Assembly: GCA_019694955.1 (NCBI GenBank)
Contig: JAIBAX010000020.1
Span: 1-64,000 of the forward strand
Reading direction: 5' to 3'
Length of the DNA: 64,000 nucleotides
Source of the DNA: Chitinophagales bacterium
Lineage (GTDB): Bacteria; Bacteroidota; Bacteroidia; Chitinophagales; JADIYW01
The notes under the pieces were generated by a model that made no database searches, was not told the origin of the DNA, and saw only the letters and a list, made by a program, of their open reading frames with translations. Both the position numbers and the translations under genes were made by a program. Shown here piece by piece: positions 63,205-64,000 of the stretch. Position 1 is the first letter of the stretch; each line of letters starts with the position of its first letter.

Positions 63205-64000
63205 TCATAACGCCGGAACGTTATTAAACCACGGCTGTGCTTCTTCCAATTGTTTGGCCACTTGAAGTAATAATGTGTCCTCACACATTCTACCCGTCAG
63301 CATAGTTCCGATTGGCAAATTACCCTCACCCCAAAACAAAGGCACACTCATAGAGGGTTGTCCTGTCATATTTGCTAATGGCGTAAACGGCAGATAATCA
63401 TATGCCCTACGTGCTAAGGTATCAACAATTGAGGAGTTCTTAAGCATGCCAACTATACCTGTTTGTGCAGCCACTTTCAGGAACGATTCTTCAAACGGCT
63501 TTGTCTTTAACTCACCAATCTTTACGGGAGGTCGTGACAATGTTGGCGTAAGGAATAAATCATATGTGCCATGAAAATCAGCCATTTGTCTGGATAGTTG
63601 ATACCACCCTCTTTTTGCTTGAGCATACTGTTTGGCAGAAAAACTTTTACCCAATTCCCCAATTAAATAGGTGGTCACTTCAAAATCATCGATATCCGGT
63701 TTTTTCTTTCCTCTGAGATGGGATACATGCTCTAATTCTGCTGCTACCTCTCCAACAATCATATAAAAGAGGTACTTTGTCAATGCTTCGGGACCATAAG
63801 GCAAAGGAACTTCCTCTACTTCATGACCAAGACTCTTCAATAATTTGACTGTATGGATGACAGCTTGTTTATTTTCTTCATGCACCTGCTGGTCTTCGAA
63901 TGGATGGCGTGTAGAAAAGCCAATTCTCAGTTTACCGGGATTTGCCAGCATTCCCTCTTTATATGAGATGGGTGGCAACTGTACATAATACATATCTCCT
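63205..64000 (-). CDS. amidase (amidase-signature family), 5' part outside window
   Basis: At least 265 C-terminal residues of an amidase-signature enzyme. The visible part begins G-D-M-Y-Y-V-Q-L-P-P and continues upstream beyond the window, so the ATG at 63993 is internal. It contains L-L-K-S-L-G-H-E-V-E-E, Y-D-L-F-L-T-P-T-L-S-R-P-P, P-F-T-P-L-A-N-M-T-G-Q-P-S-M-S-V-P-L and L-P-I-G-T-M-L-T-G, all typical of the C-terminal half of GatA-like amidases. The Ser-cisSer-Lys triad lies in the missing half. Because the adjacent gene is a Rieske oxygenase and not gatC/gatB, it is more likely a stand-alone amidase than GatA. Confidence 0.88.
   Translation of the reverse strand, partial: GDMYYVQLPPISYKEGMLANPGKLRIGFSTRHPFEDQQVHEENKQAVIHTVKLLKSLGHEVEEVPLPYGPEALTKYLFYMIVGEVAAELEHVSHLRGKKKPDIDDFEVTTYLIGELGKSFSAKQYAQAKRGWYQLSRQMADFHGTYDLFLTPTLSRPPVKIGELKTKPFEESFLKVAAQTGIVGMLKNSSIVDTLARRAYDYLPFTPLANMTGQPSMSVPLFWGEGNLPIGTMLTGRMCEDTLLLQVAKQLEEAQPWFNNVPAL

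Noticed and set aside
63205-64000. Call as GatA, the glutamyl-tRNA(Gln) amidotransferase subunit
   Set aside because: The neighbours are not gat genes and the visible half does not discriminate; a general amidase is safer.

Overview
The window is a typical gene-dense, AT-rich chromosomal segment from a member of the phylum Bacteroidota. The evidence is a type IX secretion (T9SS) and gliding locus (gldJ, porU, porV, plus a separate gldC), several secreted proteins ending in T9SS-type C-terminal sorting domains, an M43 cytophagalysin-type protease, a PafA-type alkaline phosphatase, lipoproteins with the lipobox just before C-K-K-E, and many -7 promoter boxes of the Bacteroidota form TAnnTTTG. 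A member of the Chitinophagia/Saprospiria side of the phylum would fit, but nothing here fixes the rank below phylum. I found no tRNA, rRNA, CRISPR array, complete insertion sequence or prophage.

Layout. 1-3277: a DUF5682 protein (5' end outside the window) coupled to a vWA protein, the right end of a larger MoxR/vWA-type gene set. 3355-12238: lysS, a beta-barrel protein, a DoxX membrane protein and a lipoprotein phospholipase C, two tandem paralogous lipoproteins, gldC with an ABC-F ATPase, and a lipoprotein lipase. 12408-13688: a pair made of a GRDP-like protein and a Cys/Gly-tailed protein; the second gene is frameshifted at a T-run. 13770-22571: deoD, a polytopic membrane protein with recJ, a phasin-like gene, a second gene frameshifted at a T-run, and uvrA. 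22600-39339: mainly secreted proteins (a 14-repeat LRR protein, an esterase-like protein, an M43 protease and a tandem neighbour sharing a nearly identical C-terminal domain, PafA), with lptB, a MacB-like permease and an unusual fusion of a 6-phosphogluconolactonase-like domain with an alpha/beta hydrolase. 39660-48644: three toxin-antitoxin loci (one toxin truncated by palindromic DNA), the rpsF-rpsR-rplI operon, rpiB, an ompA-like/tatC operon and a TPR protein of about 24 repeats. 48731-63203: radA-comF, gldJ-murF diverging from porU-porV, a bestrophin channel, proA and a Rieske oxygenase. The window ends inside an amidase gene.

How the parts fit. GldJ, PorU and PorV are the stabilising lipoprotein, the sortase and the shuttle protein of the T9SS; the secreted proteins at 22600-25206, 30002-31819, 32967-34853 and 34867-37284 carry, or appear to carry, the C-terminal domains that this machinery recognises. 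Most other genes are housekeeping: translation (lysS, S6, S18, L9), DNA repair (uvrA, recJ, radA), envelope (murF, lptB, tatC, OmpA-like protein) and metabolism (deoD, rpiB, proA).

Least ordinary items: the DUF5682-vWA pair, the GRDP/Cys-Gly-tail pair with its frameshift, the 6PGL-like/hydrolase fusion, the duplicated C-terminal domain in neighbouring T9SS cargo genes, the palindromic element in a ParE-like toxin gene, and several families of intergenic repeats. No wholly new system can be claimed from the sequence alone. All family assignments are by recognition of motifs, without database searches.
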